NCBI GenBank assembly: GCA_002404055.1
Contig: DHIZ01000173.1
Location: 1 to 29,663 of the forward strand
DNA: 29,663 bases
Reading direction: 5' to 3'
Source: Chloroflexi bacterium UBA4733
Lineage (GTDB): Bacteria > Chloroflexota > UBA4733
The notes under the pieces: generated by a model
Database searches by the model: none
What the model was told of the DNA's origin: nothing
The model's input: the letters and a program-made list of their open reading frames with translations, nothing else
Shown here: positions 22,445 to 29,663 of the stretch, in pieces
Layout: the number at the start of each line of letters is the position of its first letter
How positions within the stretch are numbered: the first letter of the stretch is position 1
Translations under genes and position numbers: made by a program

Positions 22445-23053
22445 TTACAACGGCAGACCAGCCTCCAGGAAGGCCAGGCCGGCGTCGATCAAGGCGGCGA
22501 AGTCCGTTGCCGACCCCTCAGTGGCGGCGAGCATCACCGAAAACATGACCCCCATGAGCGCGCCGGCGAAGGTGCGCACGGCGAAGTCATCGGGCCGCCG
22601 ACCTACTCGCACGGCTACGAGGTCGGCGATCTGCTGGACCGCCTTGATGAACTCGTCCAAAGTCGCCGCGCGTAGTTCCGGTACAGAGCGTACCAGAGCG
22701 ACGCGCTCCCGCTGTTGTGTGACCACCTCGGGGGATAGATCAGCGAAGACCGCCTGGACCGCACCCCGCAGGGCCTGAATCGGGCTCAGCGTCATTGGCT
22801 GGGACGCGAACGCCGCGATGAGCAAAGGGTCGTAGATGTCGTTCAGGACCAGGGCTTCCTTGGTTGGGAAGTAGCGGAAGACGGTGCTGGGCGAGACCTC
22901 CGCCGCTCCAGCGACTTGCTCTATGGTGGTCCCTGCGTAGCCTTGCTCGTGGAACAGGCGTAGAGCGTGCTGCTGGATCGCGGCGAAGGTCCTGGCCTTC
23001 TTGCGTTCGCGCAACCCGACCGCCGGTCGATTATCCTGGGACGATGACTTCAT
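22445..23053 (-). CDS. TetR/AcrR-family regulator
   Basis: ATG 23053 begins a 202-aa protein with the TetR helix-turn-helix in residues 16-62: FAAIQQHALRLFHEQGY, then TTIEQVAGAAEVSPSTVFRYF and PTKEALV. The C-terminal ligand domain is all helical (VTQQRERVALVRSVPELRA, VRTFAGALMGVMF). The gene starts 23 nt inside the end of the MFS exporter gene in another frame, so it is translated from the same message. Such regulators usually repress the efflux gene and respond to its substrate. The palindrome in the exporter promoter is a candidate target. Confidence 0.92.
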   Translation of the reverse strand: MKSSSQDNRPAVGLRERKKARTFAAIQQHALRLFHEQGYAGTTIEQVAGAAEVSPSTVFRYFPTKEALVLNDIYDPLLIAAFASQPMTLSPIQALRGAVQAVFADLSPEVVTQQRERVALVRSVPELRAATLDEFIKAVQQIADLVAVRVGRRPDDFAVRTFAGALMGVMFSVMLAATEGSATDFAALIDAGLAFLEAGLPL

Positions 23054-24584
23054 GCCTTGATTCTACACGTTCGCGGTCCGTCGCTCCAGTCGCGCCGGTG
23101 CGCTGCGGCAGGAAGAGCAGCGTGAGCACGAGGCCCGCCGCAGCGAACCCGGCGGCTGCCACGAGCGAGGCATCCATACCGGCTACGAAGGCGCTGCGCA
23201 CGGCATCCAGCAACGCTGGCGACTCGAGTTGGTGGGCCGCCGCGACTCCGGCGAAGACACTCCGGTACACTGCGCCCGCCGCTGGCGGCAGGCTCGCCGC
23301 GTGGAGCCGGCCCTGGTAGGTGGAATTGAGGACCGAGCCCAGGATTGCCGCCCCGAACGGTCCGCCGAGCTTCTGGACCGCCTGCATCACCGCCGAGCCC
23401 ACCCCACTCCGTTCTGCCGACAGTTCGACCAGCGCCCTCGAGGCTGCCGTCGCCAGCGCCAGGCCCATCCCGGCGCCGCACAGCGCCATCCAGGCCGCCG
23501 CAAACCCGTTGCCGGCGTTGATGCTGGTGGTCGCCCCGATGGCCAATCCGGTTGCCAGCAGCAGAAAGCCGAGCGCCACCGTCAGCTTGGCGCCGGCCCG
23601 GGCGGCGAGCCGATGGGCGAACCCCGCGCCCAGCACGAGCCCGGCGATCAGCGGCAGCAGCCGCAGGCCGGCGACCTGGGCGTCGGCGCCGTCGATCGCT
23701 TGAAAGTACTGCGGCATGGTGAACAGCACCCCGAACATGGCGAGCACCCCGACGGCAGCGAGGATCGTGCCCCAGGTGAAGTTGCGCGAGCAGAAGAGCG
23801 AGAGGTCGACCAGGGGCCGGCCAGCCGGCCGTCGGCTCAGCCGGCGTTCCCAGAGTACGAACGCCACAAGCACCAGTAGGCCGCCGGCCAGCGGGACGAG
23901 CGCGCCGGCGCTGCCCCAGCCTTGCTGGCCGGCCTCGATCAGGCCATAGGTCACGGCAGCCAGGCCGGCGCTGGAACTCAGCACGCCGACAGGGTCGAGG
24001 CCGGGGCGGGTAGCGCTCCGCGACTCCGGCACGAGGGCGCCCACGGCGATGAGCGTCAGCACGACCACCGGCACGTTAATGAGGAATACCCAGCCCCACC
24101 AGTAGTGGCTGAGCAGCCAGCCGCCCAGGAGCGGCCCGATCGGCAGCGCCAGGAAGTTGGCCATCGCCCAGATGCCGACCGCCCGTGGCCGCTCCTCCTC
24201 CGTGAAGAGCACCGTCACGATGGAGAGGCACATCGTGATCAGGCCGGCCGCCGCGAGTCCGAGGACCGAACGGGCGGCGATAAAGGCGCCGGGGTTGGGC
24301 GCATAGGCGCAGGCAATTGAGCCTGCCCCGAAAAGGACGAGCGCCGCGAGCATCACCTTCTTGCGGCCATAACGATCGCCCAGCAGCCCGGCCGGTAGCA
24401 TCGCCGCAGCGAGCACGAGCGCGTAGCCGGCGATGAACCACTGGAGCTCCGATTCGGAGGCGTGCAGCGCGCCGGCCAGGGTGGGCAGCGCCAGACTGAG
24501 CACGGTTGCATCGAGACTCGCCGCCAGCACAGCGAGAATCATGGCGCCAAGCGCCCACCACTTCCGTGTCTGCGCAGCATACAT
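23031..24584 (-). CDS. MFS drug exporter, DHA2 family (14 TM)
   Basis: ATG 24584 is preceded by AAAGGTGG; the frame to 24650 has no support. The 517-aa protein starts with MYAAQTRKWWALGAMILAV, the usual DHA2 opening, with LDATVLSLALPTLAGAL at helix 1-2, the motif A loop GDRYGRKKVM (about residues 65-75) and PLLGGWLLSHYWWGWVFLINVP. Hydrophobic segments suggest 14 helices. Probable role is proton-driven export of drugs or metabolites. It shares an operon with the downstream TetR gene (23-nt overlap), and a strong promoter is immediately upstream. Confidence 0.92.
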   Translation of the reverse strand: MYAAQTRKWWALGAMILAVLAASLDATVLSLALPTLAGALHASESELQWFIAGYALVLAAAMLPAGLLGDRYGRKKVMLAALVLFGAGSIACAYAPNPGAFIAARSVLGLAAAGLITMCLSIVTVLFTEEERPRAVGIWAMANFLALPIGPLLGGWLLSHYWWGWVFLINVPVVVLTLIAVGALVPESRSATRPGLDPVGVLSSSAGLAAVTYGLIEAGQQGWGSAGALVPLAGGLLVLVAFVLWERRLSRRPAGRPLVDLSLFCSRNFTWGTILAAVGVLAMFGVLFTMPQYFQAIDGADAQVAGLRLLPLIAGLVLGAGFAHRLAARAGAKLTVALGFLLLATGLAIGATTSINAGNGFAAAWMALCGAGMGLALATAASRALVELSAERSGVGSAVMQAVQKLGGPFGAAILGSVLNSTYQGRLHAASLPPAAGAVYRSVFAGVAAAHQLESPALLDAVRSAFVAGMDASLVAAAGFAAAGLVLTLLFLPQRTGATGATDRERVESRHEVIVPG

Positions 24585-24621
24585 GATAGTCACCACCTTT
24601 CCATTGCGTCTCGTTACTGGC

Positions 24622-24650
24622 AGTATATAGCAAACACTAGTGGCTGTCAA
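24622..24650 (-). promoter_or_regulatory. Near-consensus promoter of the MFS/TetR operon
   Basis: On the minus strand TTGACA (24645-24650), 17-nt spacer, TATACT (24622-24627), ending 37 nt before the exporter start. The spacer holds the 8-bp palindrome CACTAGTG, a possible core of a TetR operator. Confidence 0.75.
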
Positions 24651-24767
24651 TACCTGTCTTCCCGCGATCGCAATGTGTCACTGACGGTAGTAAGATTGAA
24701 CGCCGTCCCATCGGATCCGCGCACGCTGCGGTAGCATGCGCGGGAGTGCGTGAGGGGATAGGCGGCG

Positions 24768-24985
24768 ATGCCTGCCATGGAAGCCACGCCGGCTGGGAGC
24801 AGCCTGCCGGTGGAATATCGGCTGAACCCAGCCGTGAGCAATGACGACCTCAACGCCTTGTTTGCCGCCGCCTGGCCGGAGCGATCTTGTACCGTATCCA
24901 GGACGCCAGGAAGCCTGAGACGCGCCCCCGGCGTATCGCGACCTACGTAGCGATGCTGAGCGAGCACAGGAAGATCTACCCGTAG
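24768..24985 (+). pseudogene. Chimera: GNAT N-acetyltransferase start joined to a YdeI-like gene end
   Basis: ATG 24768 opens a frame (MPAMEATPAGSSLPVEYRL, then NPAVSNDDLNALFAAAWP) that looks like the N-terminus of a GNAT acetyltransferase. At about 24876-24880 it changes: another frame takes over and reads GAILYRIQDARKPETRPRR, then IATYVAMLSEHRKIYP, stop 24983-24985, matching the C-terminus of YdeI/OmpD-associated family proteins. Two unrelated gene ends have therefore been joined, and both lost their other parts. A 65-nt block here (24786-24850) recurs at 26156-26220 with about five differences. It is almost certainly not functional. Confidence 0.65.
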
Positions 24986-25129
24986 CCTGCCGGCCTTCGT
25001 CGCAGCGCCGGCAAGTGCAGCGGTTCCCGCACGCTGCCACGCGATCCAGGCGCGAGCACGCCGCCCGCGCTGACCGCCAGGTGCAGGTGTTACGCTGGTA
25101 AGCGTGGCAGCAGACGAAAGGAGACCGGT

Positions 25130-25420
25130 ATGCCCACCGTGACCGATATCGGGACGATGATCATGCGGACTCCGGGTATCCGGAGTGGACGGCCGCACCT
25201 CGCCGGGATGAGCGTCTCGGTGCAGCGGATTGCCACGTGGTACCAGCTCGGCGTCCGCCCGGAGGACATCGCGGAGAGGATCGGCCACCTGTCTTCGGCG
25301 CAGGTGTTCGCAGCGCTGGCCTATTACTTTGCCAACCGAGAGGTGATCGACGACGACATCGCCCTGGAAGAGACAGAGGCCGACCATCTGGAAGCTCAGC
25401 ACGTCGTTGAGGGTCGATGA
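25130..25420 (+). CDS. DUF433 family antitoxin-type protein
   Basis: ATG 25130 is preceded by AAAGGAGA eight nt upstream. The 96-aa product has the DUF433 pattern: PGIRSGRPHLAGMSVSVQRI, an HTH-like segment WYQLGVRPEDIAERIGHLS, SAQVFAALAYYFANREVI, and an acidic end. Such proteins are DNA-binding-type partners of DUF5615 PIN-like proteins. The end overlaps the next gene by ATGA. The pair is intact, unlike its surroundings. Confidence 0.88.
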   Translation: MPTVTDIGTMIMRTPGIRSGRPHLAGMSVSVQRIATWYQLGVRPEDIAERIGHLSSAQVFAALAYYFANREVIDDDIALEETEADHLEAQHVVEGR

Positions 25421-25794
25421 CCCGGCTGCGTTTGTACATGGATGAGGACTCGATGGATCAGATCCTCGTTCGGACCCTGCGCGAGCAAGGCGTTGATGTT
25501 CGCACTGCCCTGGATGACCGTATGCTCGGGAGTTCGGATGAAGCGCAGCTTCGGTGGGCGACCGGACAGGGGAGAGCACTTTACACATACAATATTCGTG
25601 ACTTTGCCGCGCTCCACGCAGCGTTCCTAGCTCGTGGTGACATGCATGCTGGCATCATCTTCGTTCAGCAACGGCGGTTCACTGTTGGCGATCAGGTACG
25701 CGGTGTGCTCGCCTTGCTGGAAGGTCGGTCTGCAGAGGAGTTGGCAGGGGCAGTGGAATTCTTAGCTCCTTGGGTCGCCCGTCGCGGATGCTGA
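25417..25794 (+). CDS. DUF5615 PIN-like toxin-type protein
   Basis: ATG 25417 overlaps the DUF433 stop (ATGA). The 125-aa protein has LRLYMDEDSMD near the start and TYNIRDFAALH (about residues 54-64), the acidic residues of a PIN-like RNase fold, followed by HAGIIFVQQRRFTVGDQVRG. DUF5615 proteins are predicted ribonucleases. It forms a two-gene unit with the upstream gene. The genes on both sides are broken remnants, so this unit probably arrived or persisted independently. Confidence 0.85.
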   Translation: MTRLRLYMDEDSMDQILVRTLREQGVDVRTALDDRMLGSSDEAQLRWATGQGRALYTYNIRDFAALHAAFLARGDMHAGIIFVQQRRFTVGDQVRGVLALLEGRSAEELAGAVEFLAPWVARRGC

Positions 25795-25845
25795 AGGCAA
25801 GCGCCGGCCGACCATCTCCGCCGGAAGATGTAGCGAATGCAACAG

Positions 25846-26157
25846 TCACCGTCCCGCTGCGGGGGCGCTGTGGCGAGGTCGGCCGCCGCGCTGTCCGTTG
25901 GCACGAGCCGCCGCCGCCTTTGCTGGACTGGTTCGGCGTCCGCCCTGCCGCCCGAGCTCGGCCATCCACTGTCGTGTGCCGAACAGGCCGCGGAGCAGGC
26001 CAGGCAAGTAGTGATCCACGTCCAGTTTCGGCCAGTGCAATCCGGTGCCCGGCCCCACCAGTTCGATGTCGGTAAATTGTTCCTCCGTGGCGCCTCCGAG
26101 CCCCTGTAAGAGTGCTCGTGGGAAGATGAGCGTGAGTCCATTGGTGAGCTCGACGAC
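25846..26157 (-). pseudogene. Second DUF2442 gene copy, N-terminus missing
   Basis: The minus frame reads VVELTNGLTLIFPRALLQGL, GTGLHWPKLDVDHYLPGLL and the same tail as the copy at 21666 (SPAKAAAARANGQRGGRPR). Similarity to that copy starts at VVEL and continues to the stop at 25846, while the first 40 or so residues are missing. Upstream sequence is antisense to the GNAT remnant at 26156-26220, so the break is near 26155-26160. No DUF4160 partner is attached. Confidence 0.75.
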
Positions 26158-26220
26158 GCCAGCTGGAAGCAACCCGCCGGTGGAATACCGGCTGAACCCA
26201 GCCGTGAGCAATGACGACCT
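26156..26220 (+). repeat. Second copy of the GNAT-start block (gene remnant)
   Basis: These 65 nt match 24786-24850 with about five substitutions and encode the same GNAT-like text (VEYRLNPAVSNDDL). The match stops abruptly at both ends: on the left it meets the DUF2442 copy and on the right an oxidoreductase remnant. It shows that two homologous GNAT genes, or one duplicated, were cut in this region. Confidence 0.7.
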
Positions 26221-26250
26221 GCGCCGCTGGTCGCCACCCCCACGGTTGTA

Positions 26251-26640
26251 TCATCCCTGCGCCAGCGTGATCCACTGTCCTTCCGGTTGGGTATAGGCCC
26301 CGTACCAGCGCAGCAGCGCCAGCGCGTCGCCCAGGCCCGCGCCGGCCGGGGAGGTAGTAGGTGAGGTTGATGCCGTTGTCCACTACCACGTTAGCGCCGG
26401 TACCGACGACTTCCAACCGCTCCAGCGGGCTCGTGCCGGACTGGCCGCCGACGAGTTGCAGCGTGCCGATGCCGCCCTGGCGGAAGCGCAGCGTCGTGAT
26501 ACTCGCTTTGGAGCGCGGCTCCCAGGAGTGGTGCAGCGCCGCTACCTCTCCCATAATGTAGTGGATGATGGAGGCCGGGTGGAAGATGTGGTCGAGGAAG
26601 CCCAGCATGGATTTCCGATCCTGGCACAGTTCCAGATGAT
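26251..26640 (-). pseudogene. Gfo/Idh/MocA oxidoreductase C-terminal remnant
   Basis: On the minus strand the text RKSMLGFLDHIFHPASIIHY, FRQGGIGTLQLVGGQSGTSP, LERLEVVGTGANVVVDNG and INLTYYLPG matches the C-terminal domain of Gfo/Idh/MocA enzymes. At about 26352 the frame changes, with a likely internal deletion, to AGLGDALALLRWYGAYTQPEG, the usual end of these proteins, with stop at 26251-26253. The N-terminal NAD domain is absent and the 5' side runs into the B-box gene. Confidence 0.65.
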
Positions 26641-26698
26641 TACCGGCAAGGAGACACGGATCCAGGGGCAGAGCCAAACGAGCGGAGCGTGGATACCA

Positions 26699-27451
26699 GT
26701 GCAGCACTGTACCCTCCATCTGGCCAGGGAGGCGCCCTACCGTTGTGACCGCTGCCGCCAGCCGTATTGCACCGCCTGTTTACAGCGGGTTCAGGGCGGC
26801 ATGGTTTGCACGCACTGCCTGGCAGAGCTGGAACGCGCGGCTGAAGCGCGCTCCATAGTCGGTAGACTGCGGCGGCTGCCGGCTGTGCTCCTGGCAGCCG
26901 CCGTTGTCGTGACGCTCGTAGTAGGCGGCTCGGCGGCGATGGACAAACTGCTCGGTCCGACCGGCTCGTTGGCGAGTACAGAATGCGCTGGACTGATGGT
27001 AGGCACGGGCCACGCCGACCAGTTGGGGGCGCCGGCAACGGCGGCGGTCGCGACCGTCACCCCTGCCGCGTTCGCGCCACAACGAGCGACGGTTCTTCGA
27101 ATCCAGAGTTGGTCAGTCAAGCGAGGAGGTCTTATCCTACACCTCGCCGGCTCCGGCTTTCAGTCGAACGAGCTGGTCTGCATCATCGGTTCTCTGAGCG
27201 GCCAGGGAGGTGATGGTCAGTCAAGGCGCGATTCTATCGGCCCAATCGGCGTGTCAGCAACGGCAGTTGGCACGATAGCCAGCGGTCTGGACTTCGGCAG
27301 CGCCCCCGGCGGCTACCCTGACGGTTATTCAGCCGATGTGGAAGCGTCAGGTATCGCCGAACTGCGGCGTGGTGGGAAGTCCGCCAGCTTGCATTTCACC
27401 GTCAAAGGATCAACGCTCACGATCCGAGCGATAGCCACGGGACGAACGTAA
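26699..27451 (+). CDS. B-box-type zinc-finger membrane protein, first tandem copy
   Basis: GTG 26699 (MQHCTLHLAR) is the best-supported beginning because it starts the zinc-finger core; an ATG at 26636 is also possible and no clear ribosome binding site is seen. The 250-aa product has C4-x2-H7-x8-C16-x2-C19-x4-C24-x2-C27-x9-C37-x2-C40, a double zinc-binding module. A single membrane helix follows (about residues 60-82, LPAVLLAAAVVVTLVVGG), then a Gly/Ala-rich outer domain of about 165 residues. The zinc module would face the cytoplasm. The gene is paralogous to the following gene, with identical cysteine spacing. Its 5' side is the oxidoreductase remnant, so its true N-terminus may be lost. 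Confidence 0.72.
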   Translation: MQHCTLHLAREAPYRCDRCRQPYCTACLQRVQGGMVCTHCLAELERAAEARSIVGRLRRLPAVLLAAAVVVTLVVGGSAAMDKLLGPTGSLASTECAGLMVGTGHADQLGAPATAAVATVTPAAFAPQRATVLRIQSWSVKRGGLILHLAGSGFQSNELVCIIGSLSGQGGDGQSRRDSIGPIGVSATAVGTIASGLDFGSAPGGYPDGYSADVEASGIAELRRGGKSASLHFTVKGSTLTIRAIATGRT

Positions 27452-27614
27452 TGCCTGAGCGACTGTTCTGGTTGCACGCCCTACCGGCGTTTGACCGTCG
27501 GGTCGTCCCGCTTACTTGCCGGACCAGTAGGCGTCGAGTGCTGCCTGGCCTGCCCGCAGCGGCTGGTATGCTTGGCACGTCGTTGTGTCCTTTCCCGCAG
27601 TCTTCCGGTGAGCT

Positions 27615-28403
27615 ATGCCCCCGTATCGTGTGCGTTCCGACAAGGACTGGCTGGCGGCGCGGCTGCTGGAGCGGCCGCGCTGGCATGTGCCGGTGGCAGG
27701 ACGCATGTGCAGTGAGCACCCGGAACGCGCCGCGCAGGATCGCTGCGATCACTGTGGACAACCGTATTGCGCTGCTTGCTTGCAATCCGTGGAACGCTGG
27801 CGAATGTGTAGCGCCTGCCTCACTGCACTGGAGCGCGAGCGCGCCGGCCGGCCATTTGGCGAGCGCCTGTGCACGGTTTGGCCGCCGCTGTTGGCCGCGC
27901 TGCTCTTCGGTGCGGTGTGTGTCGGGGTGGTGCTGGCCATCAATCGAGGGGTGGCAGGCTCAACGACATCGGGCAATCTCATCGGGACGACCGATCAGGT
28001 CGCCTGCCTGCAGAAATACCCCGATCCAGGCAAGCTGTACGTCGTGGGCGGCCTGCCGGGCGGCTATCCGCCGGCACAACTGGTCCTCCAGAACTGCCAC
28101 GTCCAGCCCCACGAAGCGGTGTGGGTGGTGGGCAGCATCGTCGGTTACGACATGTTCGGCCAGCGATTTTCGCTCCCGTTGGGACCGGTAACGGCCGCGG
28201 GCGGGGCCAACGGCGTGCTCGTCGTTACGCTGCATGTACCCGAGCCCAGGTGCTTCGAAGGATCGTATGAAATGCGCATCACAGCTATTGGCCACGAGGG
28301 GAGCGCCGCTTCCGCCGCCTTGAGTGCGGAAGGGAACCTTCGCCAGCCAACGCGGGGCCCCGGTGACGAAAGGAACGTAGCGAAGTGTGCTGGGCCGACA
28401 TAA
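27615..28403 (+). CDS. B-box-type zinc-finger membrane protein, second tandem copy
   Basis: ATG 27615 starts a 262-aa protein with 30 residues before the zinc module C32-x2-H35-x8-C44-x2-C47-x4-C52-x2-C55-x9-C65-x2-C68. A membrane helix VWPPLLAALLFGAVCVGVV follows at about 90-108, then an outer domain with NCHVQPHEAVWVVG and paired cysteines that may form disulfides. A good ribosome binding site is not seen (GGTGAG seven nt upstream). The outer domains of the two copies share little identity, so the duplication is old or the domains evolved fast. Function is unknown; zinc-linked transmembrane signalling or anti-sigma-like action is conceivable. Confidence 0.8.
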   Translation: MPPYRVRSDKDWLAARLLERPRWHVPVAGRMCSEHPERAAQDRCDHCGQPYCAACLQSVERWRMCSACLTALERERAGRPFGERLCTVWPPLLAALLFGAVCVGVVLAINRGVAGSTTSGNLIGTTDQVACLQKYPDPGKLYVVGGLPGGYPPAQLVLQNCHVQPHEAVWVVGSIVGYDMFGQRFSLPLGPVTAAGGANGVLVVTLHVPEPRCFEGSYEMRITAIGHEGSAASAALSAEGNLRQPTRGPGDERNVAKCAGPT

Positions 28404-28579
28404 TTGCGTCGCCGTTATCGTCAGCCGGTCACCGCGACCGCGTGCGTGACCGACCGTGAACCTGAGCGATCACTGCTCTGCCTTCCCGAGCGATGGACCG
28501 TTCGTGGGCATTATGCATGTCTTCGCCGTGGCAGCATGCGCGTCGACTCACGAGCATGCTGCGCTGTCCAGGAGCATAC

Positions 28580-29663
28580 TCATCGCCCGGACGGCAGGAT
28601 CACCGGCAGTCGCCACGGTCCCTGCACCGCGACGTTCGCCCCGTTGAGCGTCACCGTCACCGTCTGCGCAGCATCAGCGTAGGAGACGCGCAGCAGGGTC
28701 ATCTGGTTGACATCGCCGTCGGACTGACTCTGGAAGTAACTGGCCTCCTTCGGCTCGACCGCCACCTGGCTCGGTCCGACGAGCCTTCGACCCTCTTGCC
28801 AGTCGCCAAGGTCCAGATGAAATTCTAACCAGCGACCGCCGAGTTGCGCCATGATCCTGGCGCTGGTCACATGGACGGTAAAGCCGGCGAACGGTACGGT
28901 GACATCTATAGGAATAACGTCACCGATGCCCTTACCGGCCACGGGTATGGAGAAGTTAGCCGCCGCCGGTACCTCGACCGTCACGAAGGGCACCACGATG
29001 TTGGCGCTGTGGACGCTGGCAGGCAGCGGCGGAAACAGGGCGTCGCTCACGTAGCGCCGCTGGGCGTCGTACGGGACGGTGCGACCGGCCGAGGGCAGCT
29101 CGACGTAGTCCTGGCCATGATCGTCGCGCAGTACCAGCTTGCGAGCGCCGGCCGGCTGGGCCAGGGCGCGCACGAATCGAATCGGCGGTGCGCCGGCGGC
29201 CGTGAGTTGGATGACGGTGCGCTGCGCATCGGCCGTCACGCTGGCGACCTGCACCGTTATGCCGTGGAGGGTGACGCTGCCGTTCTGCTGCACAGCGGCG
29301 GGGAGGCCGGACTGCGCCAAGGGCGCCATGGGCACACGCACCGTCCAGTTACCGACGGGAGCGGGGGCGGTCAGCACCACATCCACCGTGCGCACGCTCG
29401 GGTCCAGCCCCGTAAACACCTTCTCCATCCGTAAAATCTGGCTGGGCCCGCCACCGCCGAAGAGCATGCTGACCTGCGGGGCAGGCGGATAGGTATCGCC
29501 GTGCTCATCGCGCAGCGTGAGGACGATCGTCTTGATCGACGATTCCTGCAACAGCGACGCCAGGGGTGGCGTGGCGGGCAGACCCGTCACCTCCACCTGC
29601 ACTCGCGTCGTCTCGCCGTTGGAGAGCAGGCTCTTGACGGTCATCGTCGCGCCACCTGTGCTG
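28580..29663 (-). CDS. DUF4179/DUF5643-like extracytoplasmic protein, C-terminal part, runs off right edge
   Basis: The minus frame is open from the right edge (no stop in the last 19 nt before ATG 29644), so the true start is beyond the window. At least 360 residues are present with no Cys and a beta-rich, repetitive style: VEVTGLP..., TLRDEHGDTYPPAPQ, HGITVQVASVTADAQ, VLRDDHGQDYVELPS, and TVHVTSARIMAQLGG. The repeated 'L.DehG..Y' after a Val-rich strand resembles DUF4179/DUF5643 domains of anti-sigma-like membrane proteins. A membrane segment would lie upstream, outside the window. From 28404 to 28579 nothing is recognisable. Confidence 0.6.
   Translation of the reverse strand, partial: STGGATMTVKSLLSNGETTRVQVEVTGLPATPPLASLLQESSIKTIVLTLRDEHGDTYPPAPQVSMLFGGGGPSQILRMEKVFTGLDPSVRTVDVVLTAPAPVGNWTVRVPMAPLAQSGLPAAVQQNGSVTLHGITVQVASVTADAQRTVIQLTAAGAPPIRFVRALAQPAGARKLVLRDDHGQDYVELPSAGRTVPYDAQRRYVSDALFPPLPASVHSANIVVPFVTVEVPAAANFSIPVAGKGIGDVIPIDVTVPFAGFTVHVTSARIMAQLGGRWLEFHLDLGDWQEGRRLVGPSQVAVEPKEASYFQSQSDGDVNQMTLLRVSYADAAQTVTVTLNGANVAVQGPWRLPVILPSGR

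Noticed and set aside
1..29663. tRNA, rRNA or riboswitch genes
   Set aside because: No cloverleaf ends, rRNA blocks or known riboswitch cores were recognised on either strand by eye.

Overview
The window is GC-rich and has the accessory-genome character of an environmental bacterium. The solute-binding proteins carry a Tat-like twin-arginine leader, a lipobox cysteine and then a long Ala/Ser/Thr linker. B-box zinc-finger membrane proteins and many sugar Gfo/Idh/MocA oxidoreductases are also present. Together these suggest a Chloroflexota member; this is an inference from gene style, as no rRNA or tRNA is present.

Left part (1-5.6 kb) is a decaying accessory/defence zone. It holds the C-terminus of an IS3-type transposase, a broken HNH endonuclease, and a small gene pair whose second member resembles TumE/DUF6516 toxins. 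Two defence genes are truncated head to head: the C-terminus of a nuclease-like protein and the S16 Lon-protease end of a BrxL-type BREX protein. An intact class I methyltransferase and an overlapping pair of unrecognised genes (possible toxin/antitoxin) follow.

Central part (5.6-18.1 kb) is a sugar or sugar-acid utilisation locus. It contains two Gfo/Idh/MocA oxidoreductases, two ABC-type solute-binding lipoproteins without any permease or ATPase, an extended SDR, a FadR/FCD GntR regulator, a TIM-barrel sugar isomerase/epimerase, a cyclase-family hydrolase, a zinc MDR dehydrogenase, a mandelate-racemase/enolase-superfamily enzyme, and an alpha-L-fucosidase (GH29) pseudogene with a frameshift and an internal deletion. 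A perfect 9-4-9 palindrome lies between two divergent sigma70-like promoters, so the GntR protein probably controls both the SDR/binding-protein unit and its own operon. L-fucose or a related deoxy-sugar acid is a reasonable substrate guess, but the sequence does not prove it.

Right-centre (18.1-24.6 kb): a block of short palindromes (REP-like), an unusual 600-residue protein with an N-terminal Rieske domain on a large helical domain, an unrecognised conserved-looking gene, an AHL-lactonase-like metallo-beta-lactamase, a DUF4160/DUF2442 pair with an apparent leaderless promoter, and an MFS exporter overlapping its TetR regulator.

Right end (24.6-29.7 kb) is a gene graveyard. A GNAT-to-YdeI chimera, a second remnant of the same GNAT gene, a decapitated DUF2442 duplicate and a Gfo/Idh remnant surround an intact DUF433/DUF5615 toxin-antitoxin-type pair. 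After these come two tandem B-box zinc-finger membrane proteins and a DUF4179/DUF5643-like extracytoplasmic protein that runs off the edge.
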